The notes: generated from the sequence alone by a model not told the origin. A DNA stretch of 32,837 nt from a bacterium UBP10_UBA1149 (GCA_002311335.1 DBZX01000034.1:1-32837); one strand, 5' to 3'. Positions 22,851-31,352 are shown, counted from the first letter of the stretch. Translations and numbers: made by a program.

Positions 22851-23280
22851 CCGTCGCTCACGCCTGCGTCCGCGGCTGAGCGTAGCTCCGCTCGTAGACG
22901 TAGTCTTTCTGCTGCTGATATTTTTCCTGCTTACCAGCAGCTACGAGAAGAGCGGGGCCATTCAACTCGACCTCCCCCGGGCGCAGTCTTCCCGGCCGGT
23001 CGGTGACAGTGCCATAACGCTAAGCCTGGCCGCCGACGGCAGCACCCGGTTGAACGGCCGCCAGGTGGCCAGCGCAGACCTCAAGGCGGAGCTCGAGCTG
23101 TTGCTCAGCGCCGACCAGGCTGTACTTCTGCGTGCCGATCGCGCGGTGGCAGTGGCCGAACTGGTGAGGGTGATGGACTCCGTGCGGCAGGCCGGTGGCC
23201 GGGCTCTTTCGTTGGCCACGGTTTTTCCGGCTCCCGCTGGGGGCTCCGACGTCGACCGGGCCGATGATGACGGCGGCTGA
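22840..23280 (+). CDS. exbD: ExbD/TolR-family biopolymer transport protein
   Basis: Partner of ExbB. The 146-residue protein has the typical short cytoplasmic start, one transmembrane helix with the proton-carrying aspartate (Asp20 in APLVDVVFLLLIFFLLTSS), and a periplasmic TolR-like domain (about 40-135: IQLDLPRAQSS, ITLSLAADGSTRLNGRQV, VLLRADRAVAVAELVRVMDSVRQAG). The C-terminal tail is acidic and glycine-rich. ATG start overlaps the exbB end; its own end overlaps the tonB start, so all three are coupled. Confidence 0.92.
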   Translation: MEFDRRSRLRPRLSVAPLVDVVFLLLIFFLLTSSYEKSGAIQLDLPRAQSSRPVGDSAITLSLAADGSTRLNGRQVASADLKAELELLLSADQAVLLRADRAVAVAELVRVMDSVRQAGGRALSLATVFPAPAGGSDVDRADDDGG

Positions 23281-23917
23281 CAGCAGGCTACTTGCCGGGC
23301 TGTCCTTGCTGGCGTCGCTGCTGCTGCACGCGCTGCTCGTGCTGGGCCTGCCCGATGTGCGAGCTGCCGTCGTCCTGCCTCCCGCTGCGCTTGAGCTCAG
23401 CTTTGCGAGCCTCGGCCAGCGCCACGTTTCGCCCGAGCTTGAAAATAAAAAGCCCGCGCCACCGCCGTCGGTGGATAAGGAAGCCGCGGTAAAAAAGCCG
23501 CTGGCAGAAAAGGCACCTGTAGAGGCGCCGCCGACCGGGGCCGCAGTTCTGCAACCCAGCCCTCCCCGGCCCTCGCCTCCTGCGAGCGAGGCCGTGGCCG
23601 CGGCGCGAGCTTCCCGGCAGCGGGCCCTGTACGAGCAAACCCTGGCGGGCTGGATCGCTCGGCACAAGAACTATCCCGAGATCGCGCGACGGCGCGGTGT
23701 GACGGGCAGCGGATTGCTCAGGGTTCGCATCGCCCGCGACGGCCGCTTGCTCGAGCAGTCTATCGAGCAGTCCACGGGAAGCGCCCTGCTCGACCGGGCG
23801 GCCGCCGACATGCTGGACAGGGCTGCACCGCTTCCGCCTGTGCCCGAAACCCTGCCCGCGGGGGACTACGAGTTCCTGCTGCCGGTAGAGTATCGCCTGG
23901 CCGCCGCCGCGGATTGA
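23264..23917 (+). CDS. tonB: TonB-family energy transducer
   Basis: Links ExbBD to outer-membrane receptors. The protein (~217 residues) has an N-terminal anchor (SRLLAGLSLLASLLLHALLVLGL, with the usual His in the helix), a Pro/Lys/Glu/Ala-rich span through the periplasm (KKPAPPPSVDKEAAVKKPLAEKAPVEAPP), and a C-terminal TonB domain: YPEIARRRGVTGSGLLRVRIARDG ... SGSALLDRAAADMLDRAAPLPP-type sequence ending in PVEYRL. The frame is open from 23195, but the ATGATG at 23264 gives the normal N-terminus and overlaps exbD by 17 bases. No TonB-dependent receptor is in the window; the divergent porin lacks a visible plug or TonB box. Confidence 0.9.
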   Translation: MMTAADSRLLAGLSLLASLLLHALLVLGLPDVRAAVVLPPAALELSFASLGQRHVSPELENKKPAPPPSVDKEAAVKKPLAEKAPVEAPPTGAAVLQPSPPRPSPPASEAVAAARASRQRALYEQTLAGWIARHKNYPEIARRRGVTGSGLLRVRIARDGRLLEQSIEQSTGSALLDRAAADMLDRAAPLPPVPETLPAGDYEFLLPVEYRLAAAAD

Positions 23918-23998
23918 GTCGCCACCGTCCGCCCGCCGCCGCTGATGAGCCTGCCCTTGGCGCTTTTTGGCCCGTAACGGCATGGTTTTTCGGGATTG

Positions 23999-24028
23999 TT
24001 GCCCGGCGGGGTAGCCTGCGGGTACAAT
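23999..24028 (+). promoter_or_regulatory. Possible promoter of the phasin-like gene
   Basis: TTGCCC (23999-24004), an 18-base spacer and TACAAT (24023-24028; five of six to consensus) lie about 43 bases before the ATG at 24071, in the 153-base gap after tonB. The leader after it is purine-rich. Confidence 0.4.
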
Positions 24029-24070
24029 AGACCGCAGTTGTGTGGGGGAGATAAGGGGGCGTGAGTAACC

Positions 24071-24598
24071 ATGGCTGATTGGACAATGGTGGTACCGGAA
24101 GCGCTGGGGGACACCCTGGCGAATCTGAGTCGCGGTAGCAGGCTGGCCTCGGGGCTGGCCAGGGACCTGACGAGCGCGATTGAAAACAGTCGCCGGGGTT
24201 TGTCGTCGGTGACTCACGAGGTTCGAACGGGAGCCACGCGCGTGGCCGGCTACCTGGCCGAGGTGGGCGGGGACATGATCCTGCCGCGCGGTTCGGCCTG
24301 GGGCGAAAGGCTCTTTTCCAGCCTGGGCATCGCTTCGGTCGGGTCGATGCAGGAGCTCGACGAAAGGATTGAAGACGTCGAGTACAAGATCGACGAGGTT
24401 GGCCGTGGCCAGGTGGCGCGCGAGCTGTTGCTGCTCAGGCAGAGGGTGGGCGAGCTCGAGTCGGTGATCTCCGACAGTGACGACCGCAAAGGCCAGGACG
24501 CCATTCACCTGCTGGTCGATCGCCTGGGCGAGCTGGAGTCGCGTATCGACACCCTGCCCTGGCCCACCATAGACGTCAGCGACGACGTATCTTACTGA
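24071..24598 (+). CDS. Phasin-like coiled-coil protein of unknown function
   Basis: A 175-residue protein without signal peptide or membrane helix. The first 85 residues are amphipathic helices (TLANLSRGSRLASGLARDLTSAIENSRRGLSSV); then LFSSLGIASVGSMQELDERIEDVEYKIDEVGRG resembles the LG[IL]xSxxEVxxLxxRIxxLxxKL segment of polyhydroxyalkanoate-granule phasins, and heptads continue to about residue 165. A phasin or other surface-coating protein is a fair guess, but no PHA synthase or depolymerase is near. It may have its own promoter, and its last 23 bases overlap the end of glcF on the opposite strand. Confidence 0.7.
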   Translation: MADWTMVVPEALGDTLANLSRGSRLASGLARDLTSAIENSRRGLSSVTHEVRTGATRVAGYLAEVGGDMILPRGSAWGERLFSSLGIASVGSMQELDERIEDVEYKIDEVGRGQVARELLLLRQRVGELESVISDSDDRKGQDAIHLLVDRLGELESRIDTLPWPTIDVSDDVSY

Positions 24599-25838
24599 GC
24601 CTCGAGGAGGCAGCAGCCGGCGACGGACCTTCGCGGTAGGCTCGCGCGAGCAGCTCCACCGGGTGCAGCAACTCGGCGTCTATCCCGGCGCGGCGCGCGT
24701 GCATCTCTATCTGTAGAATGCAGCCCACGTTGCCCACGGCGAGCACTGAGGCCTCGCTTGCACCCAGCGCAGCCGCTTTTCGCCGTCCCAGCCGTGCCGC
24801 CATTGACGGCTGCTCGAGGTTGTAGCTGCCGGCGCTGCCACAGCAGAGCTCACTTTCGGCCAGCTCCAGCGGTTCCCGGCCCACGGCTGCCCGCGTAATT
24901 ATGCGCGGTTGTTCGGCCACTGAACAGCCGTGCAGCAGGTGACAGGCATCGTGGTAGGCCACCGGTCCGATGTCGGTCAGCGGGTGCATGGGCGGGTCGA
25001 AGCCTGCTTCTACGAGCAGCTCGGAGACGTCGCGGGTAGCTCCCGCCAGGCGTTGCGCGGCGCCCGAGAGCAGATTGTCGTGGGCGAGCAGGCTGTCGTA
25101 CTCGCGCATGAAGGCTCCGCAACCGGCCACCGTGGTCACCACGTGGTCCAGGCCCGCGGCATCGAGCAGGCGCACGTTGTGGCTGGCGAGTTCGGCGGCG
25201 CGTTCGCGGTCGCCCGAGTGTGCGTACAGCGCCCCACAACAACCCTGGCCGGCCACGTCGACCACGGCGATGCCGTTTCGCTCGAGCACTTCCCTTGCGT
25301 CACGGGTTATGCCGGGCGCCACCGCGTTGCCCACGCAGCCCTGCAGCAGGGCCACGCGCAGGCCGCTTGAACGTTTGCCGGGGCTGCCGATCGTGAGGCC
25401 ACTGGCTCTCAGCTTGCGCTTGCGTCCAGGCATCAGTCCCAGGCCGGGCAGCAGTCGTCGCAGTCGTTCGAGACCGAGCAGGTCGAGCAGTCGCGCGGTG
25501 CGGGCAGCGATTTTCAGCAGCAGGGGAAAGCGCGTTACCAGCAGTGCCGCTCTCCTGCCCGGGGCCAGTCGGTGGGCGGCAGCCAGGCGGGGGCGAAACT
25601 TATCCATGCGTGCGGAAAAATCGACGCCACTCGGGCAGGCGGTCTCGCAGGCCTTGCAAGAGAGGCAGCCCTCGAGGTGCGCGCGCGCGGGCGCGTCAAA
25701 CTCCTGCTCGCCGGCTTCGATGGCCTCCATGAGATAGATGCGCCCGCGCGGTGAGTCGGCTTCGCTGCCCAGCTCGCGGTAGGTGGGGCAGCTGTGCAGG
25801 CAGAGACCGCAGTGTATGCAGGGCAGACCGGTATCCAC
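24576..25838 (-). CDS. glcF: Glycolate oxidase iron-sulfur subunit
   Basis: Electron-transfer subunit of the GlcDEF glycolate dehydrogenase. The 420-residue protein has two [4Fe-4S] motifs: Cys7/10/13/17 (CIHCGLCLHSCP) and Cys58/61/64/68 (CLSCKACETACPSGV), followed by two CCG domains (GQGCCGALYAHSGD; YHDACHLLHG with ELCCGSAGSYNL), matching the family from end to end. The GTG start shares one base with the glcE stop (TAGTG). Last gene of glcD-glcE-glcF; its 3' end overlaps a convergent gene by 23 bases. Confidence 0.95.
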   Translation of the reverse strand: MDTGLPCIHCGLCLHSCPTYRELGSEADSPRGRIYLMEAIEAGEQEFDAPARAHLEGCLSCKACETACPSGVDFSARMDKFRPRLAAAHRLAPGRRAALLVTRFPLLLKIAARTARLLDLLGLERLRRLLPGLGLMPGRKRKLRASGLTIGSPGKRSSGLRVALLQGCVGNAVAPGITRDAREVLERNGIAVVDVAGQGCCGALYAHSGDRERAAELASHNVRLLDAAGLDHVVTTVAGCGAFMREYDSLLAHDNLLSGAAQRLAGATRDVSELLVEAGFDPPMHPLTDIGPVAYHDACHLLHGCSVAEQPRIITRAAVGREPLELAESELCCGSAGSYNLEQPSMAARLGRRKAAALGASEASVLAVGNVGCILQIEMHARRAGIDAELLHPVELLARAYREGPSPAAASSRLSKIRRR

Positions 25839-27175
25839 TACAGGCCACCGGCCAGTCGGCCCGGGGACAGTATGCCAACGGGGTCGAAGCGTTTTTTCAG
25901 TTGTCGCATCAGGCCCAGTCCTGCCGGGCGGCCGTGCCAGCAGTCGACGAGTTCGTACAGCTCGGCGGGCGCTTGCTCGACCACCACGCGCGCCTTGTAG
26001 TCAAAGGCGGCCTGCCTGAGTTCGGCCAGCAGCGCGGCCATCTCCCCGGGCGATCGTCCACTGGTGGGAGCCTGCCCGGCTGCCACCGGTGGGCGGGGCT
26101 CAAGGCCTATCACGGTTTCGCCCGAGCAGAGGTGGGTCAGCAACTGGTAGCTCCCGCCGGCCTTGACGAGGGTTGCTACCCTGTCGGCGAAGGCCAGCGC
26201 CTGGCCGGGCATCGAAATCGCGCGCAGGCGCAGCAGCCAGTCCTGGTGGAGTGTGTCGTGGTGGTCGGGCGGGTTGTCGGATCTCGCAAACGGTGCGCAG
26301 CCGAGCAGCTCGCGCAGCCGCGCCTGCTGGTAGTCGAGCTCGGAGTTGCCACCCTCGATGCGAAGCAGCAGCAGGGGGCGCTCGTGGTCGTTATCGGGCG
26401 AGCTGCCGCTGCTGTCTTTACCGCCGTCCTGCAGCAGGTCCATCATCACCGGCGAGAGTTCGCTGTCGAGCAGGCTCGCGCGGGCAGCCACGGCCGCCGC
26501 GGTGTCGGCGAGGCGATACTGAAGGGTGAGGGCCGCCACTGGCCGCGGGAAGGTGCGCAGCGTGAGCTGGGTGATGATTGCCAGGCTGCCCTTGGAGCCT
26601 GCGAGCAGGCGCACAAGGTCATAGCCGGCCACGTTTTTTACCACCTGTCCGCCCACCGTGAGCTCTCGCCCCGAGCCGTCGATGGCGTTCAGGCCCAGCA
26701 CCATGTCGCGAAAACAACCGAATCCAGCAGAAGAGCTGCAGGTGGTGTCGGCGGCCACGAGGCCGCCCAGCGTGGCCTGCCCGGCGAGCGGCGGATCGAG
26801 CGGCAGGCGCTGACCCGAAGCCGCAAGCGCGCGGTTGAGTTCGGTGAGCGTCGCTCCCGCGCCGATGGTGACGACCATGTCGTTGGGGCGAGCGTCAACC
26901 CGTCCACCCAGGCCGCGGGTGGACAGCAGCAGGTCGAGCGCGCGCGGGGGGTTGGCCGCGTCCATGGCCGTGCCTCCACCGGTGACCACCAGCGCCAGCC
27001 CCTCGCTGCGCGCCGTGTTTACGCAGCTGAGCAGCTCCTGCTGGTCGCGCGGCGAGAGAACAGTGGGCGCAGTCAGCCCCGACAAGGTCTCGTCGGGGCG
27101 GGCGTCACGGGAGGGCACTCCCTCGGTGCCGGCGGCGAGTGCCGCGCCCCTGGCTCCGCTCTGGCTTTCCTGCAC
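25838..27175 (-). CDS. glcE: Glycolate oxidase FAD-binding subunit GlcE
   Basis: Second flavin subunit of glycolate dehydrogenase. The protein (445 residues, longer than the ~350 of E. coli GlcE) shows the FAD-binding PP-loop region LALVVTGGGTAMDAAN (about 60-75), DMVVTIGAGATLTELNRAL, LPLDPPLAGQATLGGLVAAD, and GGQVVKNVAGYDLVRLLAGSKGSLAIITQLTLRTFP, which is diagnostic of GlcE. The extra length is in the less conserved C-terminal half. GTG start after GAGGAGG (27185-27191) at 9 bases, a good site that decides the start. It is 2 bases after glcD. Confidence 0.93.
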   Translation of the reverse strand: MQESQSGARGAALAAGTEGVPSRDARPDETLSGLTAPTVLSPRDQQELLSCVNTARSEGLALVVTGGGTAMDAANPPRALDLLLSTRGLGGRVDARPNDMVVTIGAGATLTELNRALAASGQRLPLDPPLAGQATLGGLVAADTTCSSSAGFGCFRDMVLGLNAIDGSGRELTVGGQVVKNVAGYDLVRLLAGSKGSLAIITQLTLRTFPRPVAALTLQYRLADTAAAVAARASLLDSELSPVMMDLLQDGGKDSSGSSPDNDHERPLLLLRIEGGNSELDYQQARLRELLGCAPFARSDNPPDHHDTLHQDWLLRLRAISMPGQALAFADRVATLVKAGGSYQLLTHLCSGETVIGLEPRPPVAAGQAPTSGRSPGEMAALLAELRQAAFDYKARVVVEQAPAELYELVDCWHGRPAGLGLMRQLKKRFDPVGILSPGRLAGGL

Positions 27176-27177
27176 TG

Positions 27178-28626
27178 TCAGCCGCCTCCTCGTGGGCGCG
27201 GGCGTGTGACCTCCACGCAGTGGCGGTCACTGGGCAGTATCTTGTGGGGATTGCACAGCGCGCGCGGGTTGAAGACCTCGCGCAGGTCGGCCATTGCGGC
27301 AAGGGTAGCGGGCCCGAAGCTGGCCGGCATGAGCTCGGTTTTTTCTATTCCTATGCCGTGCTCACCGGTTACCGAGCCGCCCAGTTCGAGGCAGGCCAGG
27401 AGTATGTCGCGGCCGGCGTCGAGCACGCGGGCGACCTCCTCGGGATCGTTCTCATCGTAGAGCAACAGCGGGTGAATGTTGCCGTCACCGGCGTGCATGA
27501 TATTGGCAATGCGCAGCTTGTAGCGGCGGCCGATTTCGCCGATGCGCTCGACTATCTGGGGTAGAGCGCTGCGTGGGACAACGCCGTCCTGGGTGCAGTA
27601 GGACGGCGACAGTCGGCCCATGGCGCCGAACGCGCGCTTGCGCGATTTCCACAGCAGCGCGCGTTCCCGGGGGTCGTCGGCGCGGCGGATTTCGCTCGCG
27701 CCCTGTTCGTTGCAGGCCTCGGTTACCTGCACGCACTGCTCGTCGAGGGCTGCCGCGAGTCCGTCCAACTCGATGATGAGCACCGCCCCGGCGTCGGCCG
27801 GAAATCCAAAACCGTAGGCGGCCTCGACCGCCTCGATCACCAGCGCGTCCATCATTTCGAGCGCGGCGGGCACCAGCCCGGCCGCGATGATGGCCGACAC
27901 AGCCCGGCTGGCTTCGAGCACACCGGGAAACACGGCCAGCATGGTTGCCACCGCTTGCGGGGTTTTGACCAGCGCCAGCGTGGCCGAGGTTATGATGCCC
28001 AGCGTGCCCTCGCTTCCGGTTACAACGCCGGCCAGGTCGAAGCCGCCGCTGCCGGCTTCGCGCGACAGTTGCAGCACTTCGCCGTCGGGCAGCACCAGCT
28101 CAAGGCCGAGCAGGTGGTTCACGGTCACGCCGTACTTGAGCGTGTGCGGGCCGCCGCTGTTCTCGGCGACGTTGCCGCCTATGGTGCAGGCGGCCTGGCT
28201 CGAGGGATCGGGCGCGTAGTGCAAGCCGTCGCTTTCTACCAGGCGGGTGACGTCGAGGTTGACCACGCCCGCTTCGACCTCGACGCGGCGGTTGTCGATA
28301 TCCACGCGGCGGATTCGTTGCATGCGACTGGTGCCTATCATCACCGGGATGTCGGCTGGCAGGCAGCCACCGCTCACGCCGGTGCCCGCGCCGCGCGGTA
28401 CAAAGGCGATACCGGCCTTGTGGAGCAGCTCTACCGAGCGCGACATCTCCTGGGTTGTGGCGGGCAGCAGCACCAGGGACGGCCTGGCTTTTTCGAGCGT
28501 GTAGCCGTCGCACTCGTAGACCCGTAGCGCAGCTTCGCCGGTGAGCAGTCCCTCTTCTCCCAGCATCCGCCTCAGCCTGGTCACCAGCCCGGCGTCCAGC
28601 GGCGGGTTGCTCAAGGTAGCGCTCAC
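27178..28626 (-). CDS. glcD: Glycolate oxidase FAD-linked subunit GlcD
   Basis: Catalytic flavoprotein oxidising glycolate (or D-lactate) to glyoxylate. The 482-residue protein has the FAD PP-loop FVPRGAGTGVSGGCLP (about 75-90), APDPSSQAACTIGGNVAENSGGP, VTGSEGTLGIITSATLALV, and the catalytic C-terminal IANIMHAGDGNIHPLLLYDEND and GGSVTGEHGIGIEKTELM, then LREVFNPRALCNPHKILP. GlcD and D-lactate dehydrogenase are hard to separate alone, but glcE and glcF directly downstream settle it. GTG start. Divergent from a glyoxylate aminotransferase gene 73 bases away, which would use its product. Confidence 0.95.
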   Translation of the reverse strand: MSATLSNPPLDAGLVTRLRRMLGEEGLLTGEAALRVYECDGYTLEKARPSLVLLPATTQEMSRSVELLHKAGIAFVPRGAGTGVSGGCLPADIPVMIGTSRMQRIRRVDIDNRRVEVEAGVVNLDVTRLVESDGLHYAPDPSSQAACTIGGNVAENSGGPHTLKYGVTVNHLLGLELVLPDGEVLQLSREAGSGGFDLAGVVTGSEGTLGIITSATLALVKTPQAVATMLAVFPGVLEASRAVSAIIAAGLVPAALEMMDALVIEAVEAAYGFGFPADAGAVLIIELDGLAAALDEQCVQVTEACNEQGASEIRRADDPRERALLWKSRKRAFGAMGRLSPSYCTQDGVVPRSALPQIVERIGEIGRRYKLRIANIMHAGDGNIHPLLLYDENDPEEVARVLDAGRDILLACLELGGSVTGEHGIGIEKTELMPASFGPATLAAMADLREVFNPRALCNPHKILPSDRHCVEVTRPRPRGGG

Positions 28627-28686
28627 GTATTGAATCTAACCGCTGCGGCCCACCCGTACCAGAGGGCCCCCTGGGTTGTCTTCGGG

Positions 28687-28693
28687 AAGGGGG
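28687..28693 (+). promoter_or_regulatory. Shine-Dalgarno that sets the aminotransferase start
   Basis: AAGGGGG lies 6 bases before the ATG at 28700. The frame is open to a TTG at 28676, but this site and the family N-terminus favour 28700. Confidence 0.7.
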
Positions 28694-28699
28694 CACCTT

Positions 28700-29887
28700 A
28701 TGCAGCTGATTGTGAGCGATAAAACCCAGCAGGCTTCATTTGTTCCGCCCGATCGGCTGTTGCTTGGGCCCGGTCCGGCCATGGTGCACGAGCGGGTTTA
28801 CGCCGCCATGTCACGGCCGATTATCGGCCATCTCGACCCCGCTTTCCTGGATCTAATGGACAGGTTGCAGGGCAATCTTCGTCGGACGTTCGGCACCGAA
28901 AACGCAATGACCCTGCCGGTGTCGGGTACCGGGTCGGCCGGCATGCAGGCTTGTTTTGCCAACCTGCTTGAAGTTGGCGACGAGGTCGTGGTGGGCGTGA
29001 ACGGAGTGTTCGGCACGCGCATGGCCGAGGTTGCCGAGCGGCTGGGTGCGCGCGTGCGCAGGGTCGAGGCCGAGTGGGGCGAGGTGATACCCGCCGAGGC
29101 GCTGGCCGAGGCGCTTGCTGCCTGCGACAGCCCGCGCTTGCTCGCCGTGGTGCACGCCGAGACTTCCACCGGCGCCTGGCAGCCGGTGCAGGGTCTGGCC
29201 CAGCTGGCCCACGACTCGGGTGCCCTGTTGATGGTGGATGCCGTTACCTCGCTGGCGGGCTGCCCGCTGGAGGTCGACGCCTGGGATATCGATGCCTGTT
29301 ACAGTGGCACACAGAAGTGCCTTGGTTGCCCGCCCGGACTGTCGCCGCTGACGATGAGCGAGCGCGCCATGCAGCGCGTGGCCGACAGGAAGAGCGCCGT
29401 GTCGAGCTGGTATCTCGACCTGGGCTTGATCGCCGGCTACTTCGGAAGCGCACGCGTGTATCACCACACCGCGCCCATCTCGATGCTTTACGCGCTGGAT
29501 GAAGCACTGCTGCTGGTGCACGAGGAAGGGCTTCACGCGCGCTGGGACAGGCATCGCTCCAACCACGAAGCGTTGTGGGCTGGCCTGGCCACGCTCGGCC
29601 TGGAGCCCGCCGCGAGCGAGGGGCACCGGCTGTGGATGCTCAACAGCGTGCTCGTGCCCGATGGCGTAGACGAGGCGGGCCTGCGGCGCTCGCTGCTCGA
29701 GGATCACGGCATCGAAATAGGTCCCGGTCTCGGCCCGTTGGCTGGGCGCGTGTGGCGTATAGGCCTGATGGGCGAGTCGAGCAGGGCGGCCAACGTACTG
29801 CGCTTGCTCGGTGCCCTGGCGCAGCTGCTGGGCGGCGACGCCGCGAAGGCCCGGCGTGCGGCCGAGCAGTCCGGTCTGCAGGGCTGA
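28700..29887 (+). CDS. Class V aminotransferase (alanine/serine-glyoxylate type)
   Basis: PLP enzyme of 395 residues that transfers an amino group to glyoxylate to give glycine. Diagnostic segments: LLLGPGPAMVHERVYAAMSRPIIGH near the N-terminus (20-44), LPVSGTGSAGMQACFANLLEVGD (72-94), HAETSTGAW (152-160), LLMVDAVTSLAG with PLP-binding Asp180, and YSGTQKCLGCPPGLSPL with the Schiff-base Lys206; then YHHTAPISMLYAL, as in AGT/SGT enzymes. Whether alanine, serine or another donor is used cannot be read. It is divergent from glcDEF, so the pair would convert glycolate to glyoxylate and then to glycine, as in photorespiration-type salvage. Confidence 0.9.
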   Translation: MQLIVSDKTQQASFVPPDRLLLGPGPAMVHERVYAAMSRPIIGHLDPAFLDLMDRLQGNLRRTFGTENAMTLPVSGTGSAGMQACFANLLEVGDEVVVGVNGVFGTRMAEVAERLGARVRRVEAEWGEVIPAEALAEALAACDSPRLLAVVHAETSTGAWQPVQGLAQLAHDSGALLMVDAVTSLAGCPLEVDAWDIDACYSGTQKCLGCPPGLSPLTMSERAMQRVADRKSAVSSWYLDLGLIAGYFGSARVYHHTAPISMLYALDEALLLVHEEGLHARWDRHRSNHEALWAGLATLGLEPAASEGHRLWMLNSVLVPDGVDEAGLRRSLLEDHGIEIGPGLGPLAGRVWRIGLMGESSRAANVLRLLGALAQLLGGDAAKARRAAEQSGLQG

Positions 29888-29939
29888 AGTCTCTGCCCAA
29901 TCGTTAAGCGATTAGTGTGCATTCGATCGCTCGCAGCTG

Positions 29940-29967
29940 TTGACATCTGTGGGGCTCGAATCACAAT
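29940..29967 (+). promoter_or_regulatory. Possible promoter of the mltA gene
   Basis: A perfect TTGACA (29940-29945), a 16-base spacer and CACAAT (29962-29967; four of six) lie about 70 bases before the mltA start, in the 151-base gap after the aminotransferase. Confidence 0.45.
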
Positions 29968-30038
29968 AGAAAGGTGGCGCTGAGGCCGGTCCCATGGCGG
30001 ACAGGCTACGGTTGTGAGGTAGGAGATTGAGGCGGAGG

Positions 30039-31337
30039 ATGAGGTGGCCCCGAGGGTTAAGGAGCGGTGGATTGCTGCTCTTGTTGGTCTTTCTTCCCTC
30101 CTGCGGCGCGCTCCCCCTGGAGTTTAGTTCCTCTCCCGCAACTTCCTACGAGCGCACCCGACGTGTCGGTGTCATAGGCGACGATCTCGACGTGGAAAGC
30201 CTCCTGGCCGCGGCCTCGGCCAGCCTCGACTACTACGACAGCCGGGGTCGGCGCAAGCGCTACTCGCTCGGTCGCGATACTTACAGCGCCAAGCAGCTGC
30301 GCCACAGCGTGGAGCATTTTGTTGAGCTGGTTCGGCACACGCCCACCGCCTTGCTTCACCAGCGCCTGGCAGACGAGTGCCGCGCCTACGCGCCCGACGA
30401 GGGCGCGCGTTTCACCGCCTACTACGAGCCGGTGCTCGAGGCGCGCAGCAGCCGCGACGAAAATTTTCGTTACCCGGTCTACGCGCGACCCGACGAGCTC
30501 ACTCGCGTGGAGCTGGGGCGCTTCTTCAAGGGAGACAAGAGGCTCATCCACGGCAAGGTAAAGGACGGCGACCTCGTGCCCTACCTCACGCGTGAAGAGA
30601 TCGACGGCAGCCGGCTTCTCGAGGGTCGTGATCTCGAACTGGCGTGGGTGGATGATCCGGTGGCGCTGTACTTTTTGCACGTACAGGGGTCAGGCCGCCT
30701 GCGCATGGAAGACGGCCGCGTGATGCGCGTGAACTTCTCGGCGAGCAACGGCTTGTCATACTTCAGCGTGGGCAGGTGGATGCTCGACAACCGCGTGCTG
30801 GGGCCGGGGCAGGGCTCGTCGAGCGCCATACGTTCCTGGCTCACCCTCAACCCCGAGCAGCGCGACGGCGTGCTGTTTCGCAACCCGCGTTACATATTTT
30901 TTCGCGAGGTCGAGCTCGCCGACAACCAGGGGCCCATAGGTTCGCTGGGAGTTCCCCTGATCGGTGGGCGCTCGATAGCCACCGACCCAAGCTTCGTTCC
31001 CCCCGGCGCGCTCACTTACATCATCAGCCGCCGTCCCCAGCTCAACGACAAGGGACAGGTGGCCAGCTGGCGGCACTTTGCCCGCTTTGCTTTCAACCAC
31101 GATACCGGCGGCGCCATCAAGGGAGCCGGCCGTGCTGACATCTACTGGGGCGAGGGTGAAAAACGCGGACTCGAGGCCGGTTACATGAACGAGCCCGGTC
31201 GCATGGCGGTGCTGCTCTGCGGCGTACAGCCGCGACCCGCGTCGCCCACGCGGCAAGCAGCCGTAAACGAACTGGGCGAGGTCAACTGGCCTTTCTTCAA
31301 GCCGCTGGCGCCCACCGTCGTTGCTTCCGCAGGCTGA
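30039..31337 (+). CDS. mltA: Membrane-bound lytic murein transglycosylase A, lipoprotein
   Basis: Cleaves the glycan strands of peptidoglycan to 1,6-anhydromuropeptides, anchored in the outer membrane. A lipoprotein signal (LRSGGLLLLLVFLPSC) gives the lipid-modified Cys near residue 22. The MltA domain follows (FTAYYEPVLEARSSRDENFRYPVYARP; AWVDDPVALYFLHVQGSGRLRMEDG; YIFFREVE), then the 3D domain SFVPPGALTYIISRRP and FNHDTGGAIKGAGRADIYWGEGE with the conserved acidic residues of the active site. ATG 30039 is preferred; TTG 30027 is in frame but sits too close to its AGGAG. Size (432 residues) is near the family norm of ~365 plus an N-terminal insert. Likely monocistronic. Confidence 0.92.
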   Translation: MRWPRGLRSGGLLLLLVFLPSCGALPLEFSSSPATSYERTRRVGVIGDDLDVESLLAAASASLDYYDSRGRRKRYSLGRDTYSAKQLRHSVEHFVELVRHTPTALLHQRLADECRAYAPDEGARFTAYYEPVLEARSSRDENFRYPVYARPDELTRVELGRFFKGDKRLIHGKVKDGDLVPYLTREEIDGSRLLEGRDLELAWVDDPVALYFLHVQGSGRLRMEDGRVMRVNFSASNGLSYFSVGRWMLDNRVLGPGQGSSSAIRSWLTLNPEQRDGVLFRNPRYIFFREVELADNQGPIGSLGVPLIGGRSIATDPSFVPPGALTYIISRRPQLNDKGQVASWRHFARFAFNHDTGGAIKGAGRADIYWGEGEKRGLEAGYMNEPGRMAVLLCGVQPRPASPTRQAAVNELGEVNWPFFKPLAPTVVASAG

Positions 31338-31352
31338 GCCCCGGCAGCGCAG

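Noticed and set aside
23288..24508. 406-codon minus-strand open frame antisense to tonB and the phasin-like gene
   Set aside because: Spans an intergenic region and two well-supported genes; shadow frame.
25751..27460. 569-codon plus-strand open frame antisense to glcE
   Set aside because: Shadow of glcE/glcF; no motif and no ribosome site.
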